This document shows positions 52,709-60,695 of a DNA stretch of 64,000 nucleotides, in pieces. Location of the stretch: assembly GCA_938091165.1 (NCBI GenBank), contig CALKNK010000015.1:109206-173205 (forward strand), given 5' to 3'. The position numbers and the translations under genes were made by a program. This DNA is from an uncultured Ilumatobacter sp. (GTDB lineage Bacteria; Actinomycetota; Acidimicrobiia; Acidimicrobiales; Ilumatobacteraceae). The notes under the pieces were generated by a model. That model saw only the letters and a list, made by a program, of their open reading frames with translations. It did no database searches and was not told where the DNA came from. Every line of letters begins with the position of its first letter. Position 1 is the stretch's first letter.

Positions 52709-54429
52709 CATCCACAGCCGCCGCAACGCCCAGCGTCTTCGACGACCGTCGACGAGCCCTCGAAGCTCGCTTCCCGACGTGGGAACCGCGAACCCTGGGC
52801 GCACATCTCACGCACACCTCCGCCGAGTTCGGCGACCGCCCACTCGTCATCACCGACGACCGAACGGTCACGTACGCCGACATCGATGCGTGGGCGACCC
52901 GACTCGCCGACGGACTCGCATCAATCGGCGTGCAACCGGGCGACCGCGTCGGCATCGTGATGGCCAACTACCTCGAGTTCATCCCACTCAAATTCGCCGT
53001 GGCGAGGGTTGGTGCGGTCGCCATCCCGTTCAACTATCTCTACCAACGCGACGAGTTGGCCTATGTGCTCGACCAGTCCGAGTGCAACGCTCTGATCACC
53101 ATGACCGGGTTCGGTGGACTCGATCAGTTGGCCATGCTCGACGACATCTGCCCCGGATGGGAAACGAACGGTGGTGGACAGAACCTTCCGCACCTTCGCG
53201 TCATCGTCCAGTACTCGACCGATGGACGTACCCGCGATGGCGTGATGACCGTCGACGAACTCGACGCAGCGGGGGTTGCAGCGCCGGGCGGAGCCGACGA
53301 CTCGTCGACCACGCCGGACGACAACGGCGACATTCTCTACACCTCCGGCACGACGGGGTCGCCCAAGGGTGTGATGGTCACCCATGACGCGATGCAGCGG
53401 ACCGCCTACTCCTCGGCGCTGGCGCGGGCCTTCCAAGATGGTCGTCGCGTCCTGTTCTCGCTGCCCTGCTATCACATGTTCGGCTACGTCGAGGGCCTCC
53501 TCGCGGCGATGTATGTCGGTGGTGCGATCATCCCGCGCACAGCGTTCTCGCCTGAGGACTACCTCGCAAGTATCGAGCGGCACCAGGCAACCGACATCCT
53601 TGCGGTTCCCACCATGGCGGTCGCGCTGGTCGAACATCCCGACCGGTTCACGCGTGATCTCTCGTCGTGCACCGCGATCTTGTCGGGCGCCGCGCCGGCA
53701 CCGGTGTGGCTGTGGGAGAAGATGCGCGCCGACCTCGGTATCTCCGAGATCACGACCGGCTACGGCATGACGGAGTGCGGTGGCGCAATGACGCTGACTC
53801 GCCCGGAGGACTCGCTCGAGACGCACTCGACCACCGTGGGCAAACCCAAGTTTGCGGGCGTTGCCGGTATGGCCGACAACGGTGATCTTCTGTGTGAGTA
53901 CAAGACCGTCGACCCCACCACCGGCGATGATCTTCCTGCCGGCGCCGAGGGCGAACTCGCATCGCGCGGGCCCACGCACATGCTCGGATTCTGGAACAAG
54001 CCCGAAGAAACCACCGAAGCAGTACGCGACGGATGGATGCTGTCGGGCGACCTCGGCCGAGTTGACGACGGTGGATATCTCCAACTGACGGGACGCAGCA
54101 AAGAGCTGTACAAGAGTGGCGGCGAGCTCGTGATGCCGAAGGAGGTTGAAGAGCTACTCACGAAGCAGCCAGGCGTCAGCCAGGCGTACGCGATCGGCGT
54201 GCCCGACGAACGTTGGGGTGAGGTCGGGTGTGCCTACATCGTTGCCGAGGACGGCGCGGACCTCGACGCGGAGGTGCTCCTCGACGTGTGCCGTCAGTAC
54301 CTCGCACGTTTCAAGGTCCCGAAGCACATCTTGTTCATCGACGCCGCCTCACTCCCGACCACGCCCACCGGCAAGGTCCAGAAGTATCGACTGGTCAGCC
54401 AGGCCGTCGACGCGATCAGACCTCGATGA
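52705..54429 (+). CDS. Acyl-CoA synthetase, AMP-forming (FadD type), second
   Basis: 574 residues from ATG 52705 (aggagc upstream). P-loop YTSGTTGSPKGVMVTH, GYGMTECGGAMTL, hinge GRSKELYKSGGELVMPKEVEE and catalytic Lys in PTGKVQKYRL. It is more distant from the first ligase than a recent duplicate would be, so the two probably act on different intermediates, for example an early side-chain acid and a later ring-cleavage acid. Its end overlaps the convergent SDR gene by 14 bp. Confidence 0.93.
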   Translation: MTSTAAATPSVFDDRRRALEARFPTWEPRTLGAHLTHTSAEFGDRPLVITDDRTVTYADIDAWATRLADGLASIGVQPGDRVGIVMANYLEFIPLKFAVARVGAVAIPFNYLYQRDELAYVLDQSECNALITMTGFGGLDQLAMLDDICPGWETNGGGQNLPHLRVIVQYSTDGRTRDGVMTVDELDAAGVAAPGGADDSSTTPDDNGDILYTSGTTGSPKGVMVTHDAMQRTAYSSALARAFQDGRRVLFSLPCYHMFGYVEGLLAAMYVGGAIIPRTAFSPEDYLASIERHQATDILAVPTMAVALVEHPDRFTRDLSSCTAILSGAAPAPVWLWEKMRADLGISEITTGYGMTECGGAMTLTRPEDSLETHSTTVGKPKFAGVAGMADNGDLLCEYKTVDPTTGDDLPAGAEGELASRGPTHMLGFWNKPEETTEAVRDGWMLSGDLGRVDDGGYLQLTGRSKELYKSGGELVMPKEVEELLTKQPGVSQAYAIGVPDERWGEVGCAYIVAEDGADLDAEVLLDVCRQYLARFKVPKHILFIDAASLPTTPTGKVQKYRLVSQAVDAIRPR

Positions 54430-55342
54430 GAAGAAACTCGTCGAAGGCGCTGCGTGGGATGACCGGATGTTCGGTCGACATGATGGCGTCGAGGTGAGCA
54501 GCGATGTCGTGGTGATCGGCGTGAGGGTCGAGATGTCCCGACGCTGTGCCAGTGAAGATGCGTGCTGCCCGGCCCGCAGCGATGCTGATCAGCTCGCCAT
54601 TGAGCGGGCACGCCCGTGACGCCAAGAACGCGGTCACCGGGGGAATGCTCTCGACGCGGTAGCGGCTCTGATCCAGCGACGAGTAGCGCTTGAAGAATCC
54701 GGCGGCGAGGCGTGTGCTGGCGATCGGTGCGATGGCGTTGATCGCGACACCGGACTTGGCGACCTCGAGCGCGGTTGCTTTGGTGAAGCCGATGATGCCG
54801 GCTTTGGCCGCCGCGTAGCCGCCGACTTCGGGGATGCCGAACGCTCCGGCTGACGAAGCGGTGTTGACGATGCGTCCGGTGTCGGCCGGCCCCATCACAC
54901 GCAACGCTGCGCGGGTCACCCAGATCGTTCCGAGCAGATGGCTCTCGATGTCGGCACGGATCTGTTCGTCGGTGAGGTCGACAAGTCGACCTCCCTGGCC
55001 GCCACCGGCGTTGTTGACGACGATGTCGACGTGGCCGAACTCTGCCACTGCCGTTTCGATCAACTCGTCGGCAACGGCGGAGTCAGCAACGGAGCCGACC
55101 ACGGCGACGGCTCGGGCACCGAGCGACGCGAGCGCGTTCACGGTGAGTTCGGCGGCATCGCCGTCGAGATCGTTCACGACGATCGCAGCGCCCCGACGAG
55201 CAATGTACTCAGCGGTTGCTCGCCCGATGCCCGAGCCCGCTCCGGTGATGACAGCGACATCGGCGGCGAAGTCTTGGGCCGGCGCTGTCTCGTCGGGTTC
55301 CAGATGGCCGGGCACCGGCTCGACCTGTTCGGGGACAGCCAC
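54416..55342 (-). CDS. SDR family oxidoreductase (hydroxyacyl-CoA-dehydrogenase-like)
   Basis: 308 residues from a GTG start. TGAGSGIGRATAEY (cofactor), NNAGGG, catalytic Ser in VNTASSAGAFG and YAAAKAG. The region DLDGD after strand two favours NAD. The C-terminal 60 residues after the core resemble the extension of HSD17B4-type hydroxyacyl-CoA dehydrogenases. It is 1 bp downstream of the BVMO gene in a leftward operon with the thiolase. Confidence 0.87.
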   Translation of the reverse strand: MAVPEQVEPVPGHLEPDETAPAQDFAADVAVITGAGSGIGRATAEYIARRGAAIVVNDLDGDAAELTVNALASLGARAVAVVGSVADSAVADELIETAVAEFGHVDIVVNNAGGGQGGRLVDLTDEQIRADIESHLLGTIWVTRAALRVMGPADTGRIVNTASSAGAFGIPEVGGYAAAKAGIIGFTKATALEVAKSGVAINAIAPIASTRLAAGFFKRYSSLDQSRYRVESIPPVTAFLASRACPLNGELISIAAGRAARIFTGTASGHLDPHADHHDIAAHLDAIMSTEHPVIPRSAFDEFLLIEV

Positions 55343-55343
55343 G

Positions 55344-56801
55344 TCAGCCTCCCACGGTCTCGAAGTGGCGGGTGTCGATGTCGCGCAACATCATGCGGTA
55401 GGTCACGCTCGACTCGGGCCACAAGACGTGGCTGACCCCGCCTGCGGTCCACCACGAGTTGCAGCCTTGGTTCGCGGTGGTCGTGCTCGTCGCCCTGTCG
55501 ACCCGATCGGTGAACATGTTGACTTCCTCCGTGCGCGGATGCACGCCGACGCTGTCGCTCGCCTCGGTGTCCTCGATGACATCGACCGCGAAGGTGGACG
55601 CCGCTTCGATCATCTGCAGCGACGAGGTCAAGCCGGCGCTGTTCGGCCCGAGCAGCATGAAGAGATTCGGGAACCCGTGCGCCATCACGGTGCGGTACGA
55701 CGAGACGCGCTCGGACCACGCATCGTCGAGCGAGATTCCATCGAGGCCGCGGATGTCGATCTCGTTGGTGATGTTGAACGCCTTGAACCCGGTGGCGAGA
55801 ACGATCACGTCGAGTGCAAGTTCGTGGCCGGCGGTGCGAAGACCGGAGGGTGTGATTTCGTCGATGCCTTCGGTTATCAGATGGACGTTCGGCCGGTTGA
55901 ACATCGGGTAGTAGTCGTTGGAGAACGTCGGCCGCTTACAGGTGATGTTGTAGTCGGGTGTCAGTTTCGCTGCGAGGTCGGGGTCCGTGATCGACCGCAC
56001 GATGTTCTGGCGAGCGTTCTCCATTGCAGCCGTGTTGGCCGCCGTGCCGGACTTCATGATGTCGACGCCGCTTGTTTCCCAGCTCTGCCAGAGTCCCCAG
56101 CGGTGTTGGCGAAGCAGTTCCGGATCGGCCTCGAAACGGTCTTGGAGCTCGGCTGCGTATGGTCGATCGTTCTTCGGGCCGCACCAGATGGGCGAGCGTT
56201 GGAAGACGAAGAACTCGTCAGCGAGCTTGGCGATTTCGGGTGCCGACTGCACCGCGGTGGCGCCGGTGCCGACCATCGCCACCCGTTTCCCTGCGAGTTC
56301 GACGTCGTGGTTCCAGCGGGCGCTGTGGAACCAGTCGCCGCTGAACGTATCGAGGCCGGGAAGGTCGGGGATGTTCGGCGTGTGGAGGCCCCCGAGGCCG
56401 GCGATGAGGTGCCGGCCGACGAACCGGCGGCCGTCCGGAGTCGAGACGGTCCAGTGTCCGTCGTCCCACACAGCGGATTCGGCGCGGGCGTCGCAGACGA
56501 TGTGCTCGCGAACTCCGAACTGTTCGGCGCAGTCGCGCATGTAGGCATGAATCTCTGCGCCGTTGCCATAGCTCTTGGACCATCGAGGATTCGGTGCGAA
56601 CGAGAAGGAGTAGAGATGCGAGGGCACGTCGCAGGCCACACCCGGATAGGTGTTGTCGCGCCATGTGCCACCCAGGTCGTGGGCCTTCTCCAAGACGACG
56701 TACGTCAAGTCGGTGCGGCGCTGCAATTCGATTGCTGCGCACAGGCCGGAGAATCCGGCACCGAGAATGACGACGTCCACATCGGTGGTGGCTGAGGTCA
56801 T
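55344..56801 (-). CDS. Flavin-containing monooxygenase, Baeyer-Villiger type
   Basis: 485 residues from ATG 56801. FAD motif GAGFSG at 14-19, second Rossmann motif GTGATAVQ, and a BVMO fingerprint FSGDWFHSARWNHD that deviates from FxGxxxHxxxW(P/D) only at the last residue (Asn). ATG in ATGFKAFN is also typical. It would insert oxygen next to a ketone to give an ester or lactone, which the esterase gene at the island's right end could open. The longer upstream frame overlaps the thiolase gene and is not used. Confidence 0.88.
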   Translation of the reverse strand: MTSATTDVDVVILGAGFSGLCAAIELQRRTDLTYVVLEKAHDLGGTWRDNTYPGVACDVPSHLYSFSFAPNPRWSKSYGNGAEIHAYMRDCAEQFGVREHIVCDARAESAVWDDGHWTVSTPDGRRFVGRHLIAGLGGLHTPNIPDLPGLDTFSGDWFHSARWNHDVELAGKRVAMVGTGATAVQSAPEIAKLADEFFVFQRSPIWCGPKNDRPYAAELQDRFEADPELLRQHRWGLWQSWETSGVDIMKSGTAANTAAMENARQNIVRSITDPDLAAKLTPDYNITCKRPTFSNDYYPMFNRPNVHLITEGIDEITPSGLRTAGHELALDVIVLATGFKAFNITNEIDIRGLDGISLDDAWSERVSSYRTVMAHGFPNLFMLLGPNSAGLTSSLQMIEAASTFAVDVIEDTEASDSVGVHPRTEEVNMFTDRVDRATSTTTANQGCNSWWTAGGVSHVLWPESSVTYRMMLRDIDTRHFETVGG

Positions 56802-56821
56802 CGTGGCGTCCACTTGGCTGC

Positions 56822-57982
56822 TCACAGCCGCTCGATGATCGTGGCGTTCGACTGACCGCCGCCTTCGCACATCGTCTGCAGGCCGAAGCGGCCGTCCGTG
56901 CGTTCGAGTTCGTGGAGGAGTGTTGTCATCAACCGCACGCCGGTGGCACCGATCGGGTGCCCCAGAGCAATTGCTCCGCCGTTCACATTGACCTTGGCGT
57001 GATCGATCCCGAGGTCGTGCTCCCACGCCATCACGACGGGAGCGAAGGCCTCGTTCGCCTCGAACACGTCGATGTCGTCGATCGTCATCCCTGCCTTCTT
57101 CAACGCCCATTCGGTGGCCGCGATGGGGGCGGTCAACATCATGATCGGGTCGTCGGCACGCACCGCCATCTGGTGGACCCGGGCGCGTGGAGTGAGGCCG
57201 TGGGTCTTCAGCGCCTGCTCTGAGACGATCAGCATGGCGCCGGAGGCATCGCTGATCTGAGAGGACACGGCAGGCGTGACTCGGCCGCCTTCAGTCAGCG
57301 GTTTGAGTGATCGGATCTTGTCGAGGTTCGGCTCGCGTGGGCCCTCGTCGACGCTCAGGCCATTGAGCGGGGCGATCTCGCGTTCGAATCGTCCCTCGGC
57401 GGTTGCCGTGATCGCCCGCTCGTGCGACATCACTGCGTACTCCTCGAGTTGTTCGCGACTGAAGTTCCACTTCTCTGCGATCATCTCGGCAGCCCGGAAC
57501 TGGCTGACCTCTTGGGTGCCATAGCGTTTCACCCATCCCTTCGAGGAGAGGAAGGGCTCGGGGATACCCACTGTCTCGGTCGTGTGGAAGGTGGACTGGA
57601 ACGGCACGATCGACATGCTTTGCACGCCGCCCGCAACCACGACATCACTGACCCCCGACATCACCGCCTGGGCTGCGAAGTGCACTGACTGCTGGGACGA
57701 ACCGCACTGCCTGTCGATGGTGACACCAGGAACGTGTTCGGGCAGACCGGCCGCAAGCCACGCCGTGCGTGCGATGTCGCCGGCTTGTGGTCCGTGCTGG
57801 TCGAAGCAACCGAGGATGACGTCCTCGACCGCCCCCGGGTCGATGCCGGAACGCTCCATCAACGCAGTCAGCGAGTGCGCCGCGAGGTCGGCGGGATCAA
57901 CGGTCGACAGGGCACCACCGCGTCGGCCAACGGGGGTGCGAACGGCCTCGACGATGTAGGCCTCAGGGAGGGTGCGATTCAT
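56822..57982 (-). CDS. Thiolase (acetyl-CoA C-acyltransferase, FadA type)
   Basis: 386 residues. Acyl-binding Cys93 in DRQCGSSQQ, GHPIGATG with the catalytic His (about 342) and the second Cys (about 372) in CEGGGQSNA are intact. It performs the last step of a beta-oxidation turn. It resembles FadA5/FadA6-type thiolases rather than the SCP2-type lyases. Upstream leader contains three 15-bp repeats. 20 bp before the BVMO gene. Confidence 0.94.
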   Translation of the reverse strand: MNRTLPEAYIVEAVRTPVGRRGGALSTVDPADLAAHSLTALMERSGIDPGAVEDVILGCFDQHGPQAGDIARTAWLAAGLPEHVPGVTIDRQCGSSQQSVHFAAQAVMSGVSDVVVAGGVQSMSIVPFQSTFHTTETVGIPEPFLSSKGWVKRYGTQEVSQFRAAEMIAEKWNFSREQLEEYAVMSHERAITATAEGRFEREIAPLNGLSVDEGPREPNLDKIRSLKPLTEGGRVTPAVSSQISDASGAMLIVSEQALKTHGLTPRARVHQMAVRADDPIMMLTAPIAATEWALKKAGMTIDDIDVFEANEAFAPVVMAWEHDLGIDHAKVNVNGGAIALGHPIGATGVRLMTTLLHELERTDGRFGLQTMCEGGGQSNATIIERL

Positions 57983-58009
57983 TATGGGGTTCCTCGTTGA
58001 GATGGTTGC

Positions 58010-58054
58010 GGTGAGTTGGATGATGGTGAGCTGAATGTCGGTGAGCTGGATGGT
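58010..58054 (-). repeat. Three tandem imperfect 15-bp repeats in the thiolase leader
   Basis: Units at 58010-58024, 58025-58039 and 58040-58054, each beginning GGTGAG(C/T)TG(A/G)ATG on the plus strand. They sit between the SDR stop and the thiolase start. Confidence 0.8.
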
Positions 58055-58069
58055 GTGTGCGGCCGGCCG

Positions 58070-58861
58070 CTATGGCATGGAGTAGCCGCCGCTGACCGAC
58101 ACGACCTGACCGGTCAGTTGTCGGCTGGCTGCGTCGGACGAGAAGAACAGCACCGAGTTGGCGACATCGGCAGCGGTGGTGAGGCGGCGGAGCGGTAGCT
58201 CCCGTTCGACCGATGCGAGTTGAGCGTCGTTGAAGATCGCATCCCGACCGGCGCGCCACAGGCTGCCGGCGCCGACCGCGTCGTCATCCGGCAGCACTAC
58301 TCCCGGACAGACCACGTTGGTGCGGATTCCGTCTCGCCCGTGTTCTTTTGCGATCGTCTTCGCGAAGGCGATCAGGCCGGCCTTCGCCGCGCCGTAGGTC
58401 GCCGTCCTGACGGTGCCGAAGGCAGCATCGCTCGAGATGTACACGATCGATCCGTGACCGCCCTGCTGCATGGCAGGAAGGACAGCGTGGGTGCACGAGA
58501 ACGCCGTCATCAAATTGAGGTCGAAACTCTTCTGCCACTCGGTCGAGTCGGTCTTGCTGAAGAAGTCGGGCACGCTCCAACCGACATTGTTGACGAGCGC
58601 GTCGACACCGCCGAGTCGTTCGATCGCTGCCTCGACGATCGCGGCGCCGGCGCCCTCCGTCGTGAGGTCGACGCCGAGCACGATCACCTCTGCAGCGCCG
58701 AGCTCCTTCGCCTCCTCGACGACAACGGTTGCCTGGTCGATGTCTCGATCAGCGATCAGGATGCGAGCACCTTCAGCTGCGAATCCGTGAACGATCGCTC
58801 GTCCGATGTTCGACCCTCCGCCGGTGACGATGACGGCGCTGTCTCGGAGCCGGAGATCCAC
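58070..58861 (-). CDS. SDR family oxidoreductase
   Basis: 263 residues from a GTG start. TGGGSNIGRAIV cofactor motif, NNVG in place of NNAG, catalytic Ser in IVYISSDAAFG and YGAAKAG. A strand-two Asp (IADRDID) favours NAD. Likely oxidises a ring alcohol or hydroxyacyl-CoA in the island pathway. It is the first gene of the long leftward operon (SDR-thiolase-BVMO-SDR) divergent from the TetR gene. Confidence 0.9.
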   Translation of the reverse strand: MDLRLRDSAVIVTGGGSNIGRAIVHGFAAEGARILIADRDIDQATVVVEEAKELGAAEVIVLGVDLTTEGAGAAIVEAAIERLGGVDALVNNVGWSVPDFFSKTDSTEWQKSFDLNLMTAFSCTHAVLPAMQQGGHGSIVYISSDAAFGTVRTATYGAAKAGLIAFAKTIAKEHGRDGIRTNVVCPGVVLPDDDAVGAGSLWRAGRDAIFNDAQLASVERELPLRRLTTAADVANSVLFFSSDAASRQLTGQVVSVSGGYSMP

Positions 58862-58870
58862 GACAGAAAC

Positions 58871-58886
58871 CTAATCCAGATTTGAA
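58871..58886 (-). promoter_or_regulatory. Shared island motif copy 2 (TTCrAA-N4-GrTTAG)
   Basis: TTCAAA-TCTG-GATTAG on the minus strand, 10 bp upstream of the SDR start and 47 bp upstream of the TetR ATG, in the 71-bp divergent gap. A classic place for a TetR autoregulatory operator. Confidence 0.6.
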
Positions 58887-58932
58887 AGTTGATCAAGACG
58901 AGGGCACGTCAGCAGCAGTACTCTCCACTGAG

Positions 58933-59577
58933 ATGGCTGACGACAAGAACTCCCGCCCTGCGCGCAGCGCCGGGCATCGGGCGCTCCCGAAGTCCGAAGC
59001 GACGAGGCAGAAGATCATCGAAGCCGCTGCGGCTGTCCTCGCTGAACGTGGCTACGCCGGCACCAAGCTGTCCGACATCGGCGCCCGCGCTGGCATGCAG
59101 GCAGGAAGCCTGTACTACCACTTCGACGATCGAGATGACATCGTCGACCAGGTACTCCAGCGGAGCATACGCGGCGTGTACGAGCGCGTGAGGGGCGCCG
59201 TCGAGGCGCTGCCTCCGAATTCGGGCGAGCTGGTCTGTCTGCAGACTGCGATCAGTGAACACCTGACGGTGATTCTCGAATCGAGCGACGTGTCATCGGC
59301 GGCACTCCGATTGCTCGGGCAGTTGCCGCCGGAATCGCAACGGAAGTATCGCAATGATCAGCGGACCTACGGCGACTACTGGCACGACATCATTGTGGCT
59401 GGGCAGGCGAGCGGCTCGATTCGGGGTGATATCGATCCGGTGCGCCTGCGACTCTTCATCATCGGTCAACTCAACTGGGTGTCGGAGTGGCCGAAGTCGG
59501 CCATCGACTCCCGGGAGAACGTGCATCGCGAGGCGATGGCACTCATCATGGGTGGCGTCACCGGGCCGGTCGGTTGA
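58933..59577 (+). CDS. TetR family transcriptional regulator
   Basis: 214 residues from the ATG at 58933; the longer frame starts with TTG inside the predicted operator and is unlikely. The N-terminal helix-turn-helix is clear (TRQKIIEAAAAVLAERGYAGTKLSDIGARAGMQAGSLYYHF, split here as TRQKIIEAAAAVLAERG and GSLYYHF). The C-terminal ligand domain has a WVSEWPKS element seen in KstR2-like and other actinobacterial catabolic TetRs. It probably represses the island operons until a CoA or free-acid intermediate binds. Confidence 0.93.
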   Translation: MADDKNSRPARSAGHRALPKSEATRQKIIEAAAAVLAERGYAGTKLSDIGARAGMQAGSLYYHFDDRDDIVDQVLQRSIRGVYERVRGAVEALPPNSGELVCLQTAISEHLTVILESSDVSSAALRLLGQLPPESQRKYRNDQRTYGDYWHDIIVAGQASGSIRGDIDPVRLRLFIIGQLNWVSEWPKSAIDSRENVHREAMALIMGGVTGPVG

Positions 59578-59588
59578 CGCGTCGCGTC

Positions 59589-60491
59589 TCAGTGTCCGGT
59601 GCTGCTGTGTTCGTGGAGGAAGGCGCCAAGTCGCTGGACGGCCTCTGTTGATTCGGGTATGCGGCCGGCGAAGACGTGCCAGACGTGAACCATGTGGGGC
59701 CATTCTTCGAGCGTGACCTCGACGCCCGAACGTCGAGCACGCTCGGCGAGCAGCCGGGCGTCGTCGAGAAGGATTTCGGATTCGCCGACCTGGATCAGCA
59801 GCGGTGGCATCATCGAGAGGTCCCCGAGGTGTGGCGTCGCAAGCGGAGAGGTGGGGTCCTGTTCCGCGAGGTACCAATCGCGCATCGTGTCGAGTGCGTC
59901 GGGAGTCACGACCGGATCGATGAGAGCAAGGTCGGGCGAGAACCCGTCGGGCCGTGCGAGATCGGTCCATGGCGAGATGCATGCCGCGGCATCCGGCAGA
60001 GCGACGCCAGCAGCATGCATCGACAACATGGACGTGATGACGAGGTTTCCGCCGGCTGAGTCGCCAGCGATCGTCACGGCTACCCCAGGGAACTCGTTCC
60101 GAATCTCCCGCATCGCGTCGGTGATCGCATCGATCGCAGCCGGGAACGGCGCCTCGGGAGCGAGCGGGTAGTCGAGGAGAAGGACTCGCGCTCGGGTTGC
60201 GTTGGCGATGTCGCCGGCCAGCTTTCGGTGCGTGTCGAGCGATCCCATCACGAACCCGCCCCCATGAAGATGGAGCACGATGTGATCGGGCTCGGAGTTC
60301 GGGGTGGAGATCCATTCCGCTGGACAGCCGCCGTAGACGGTCGGTTCGACAGTGACGTCGTCGTGTGCGGGCAGCGCCGCCGCCTCCATTCCAGCGCGTG
60401 CTCGCTGGACACTCTCGGGGGCGCCGCTCTCGCGTCGATCCATCAGGAGGTCATACAGCTTGACGAACGGAGCACTCGGTGTCGAAGCCAT
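59589..60491 (-). CDS. Alpha/beta hydrolase, hormone-sensitive-lipase (HSL) family esterase
   Basis: 300 residues. Oxyanion-hole motif HGGGF at 76-80, nucleophile Ser145 in GDSAGGN, an acid residue in the YLAEQDPTSPL/LLIQVGESEILLDD region and catalytic His in HVWHVF. Short-chain ester or lactone hydrolase; a natural partner of the BVMO. Last gene of the island, 11 bp from the convergent TetR gene, with its promoter in the right att region. Confidence 0.92.
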   Translation of the reverse strand: MASTPSAPFVKLYDLLMDRRESGAPESVQRARAGMEAAALPAHDDVTVEPTVYGGCPAEWISTPNSEPDHIVLHLHGGGFVMGSLDTHRKLAGDIANATRARVLLLDYPLAPEAPFPAAIDAITDAMREIRNEFPGVAVTIAGDSAGGNLVITSMLSMHAAGVALPDAAACISPWTDLARPDGFSPDLALIDPVVTPDALDTMRDWYLAEQDPTSPLATPHLGDLSMMPPLLIQVGESEILLDDARLLAERARRSGVEVTLEEWPHMVHVWHVFAGRIPESTEAVQRLGAFLHEHSSTGH

Positions 60492-60507
60492 CCCCCGTCG
60501 ACCATAG

Positions 60508-60523
60508 TTCGAATACAGGTTAG
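60508..60523 (+). promoter_or_regulatory. Shared island motif copy 3 (TTCrAA-N4-GrTTAG)
   Basis: TTCGAA-TACA-GGTTAG, 17 bp upstream of the esterase start (opposite orientation to the gene). Third occurrence of the island motif, again in a promoter-sized gap. Confidence 0.55.
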
Positions 60524-60695
60524 AATCCTGTTGGCCGACCCCGCTCCGGTCCGGGCGCCATACGTGATCACACGATGTTCACAGGATTTCCCGACAGCGG
60601 CCGGAACCGTCGGTATTGGCCGTACTGGACGGACGGTCGACCCGCATAGAACGTGAACATCCGGACGAAACCGCAGCATACGGACGGCAAATTGA

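Noticed and set aside
52921..54084. 387-residue antisense frame opposite the second acyl-CoA ligase
   Set aside because: Shadow frame; the adenylate-forming motifs are on the plus strand.
54834..56795. 653-residue open frame antisense to the SDR and BVMO genes
   Set aside because: High GC leaves the opposite frame open; the translation is low-complexity with no domain, while the other strand has clear enzyme motifs.
60515..60531. tRNA T-arm-like hairpin ACAGG-TTAGAAT-CCTGT as a second tRNA fragment
   Set aside because: No other tRNA part can be fitted upstream or downstream, and the site coincides with the shared island operator-like motif, a better explanation.
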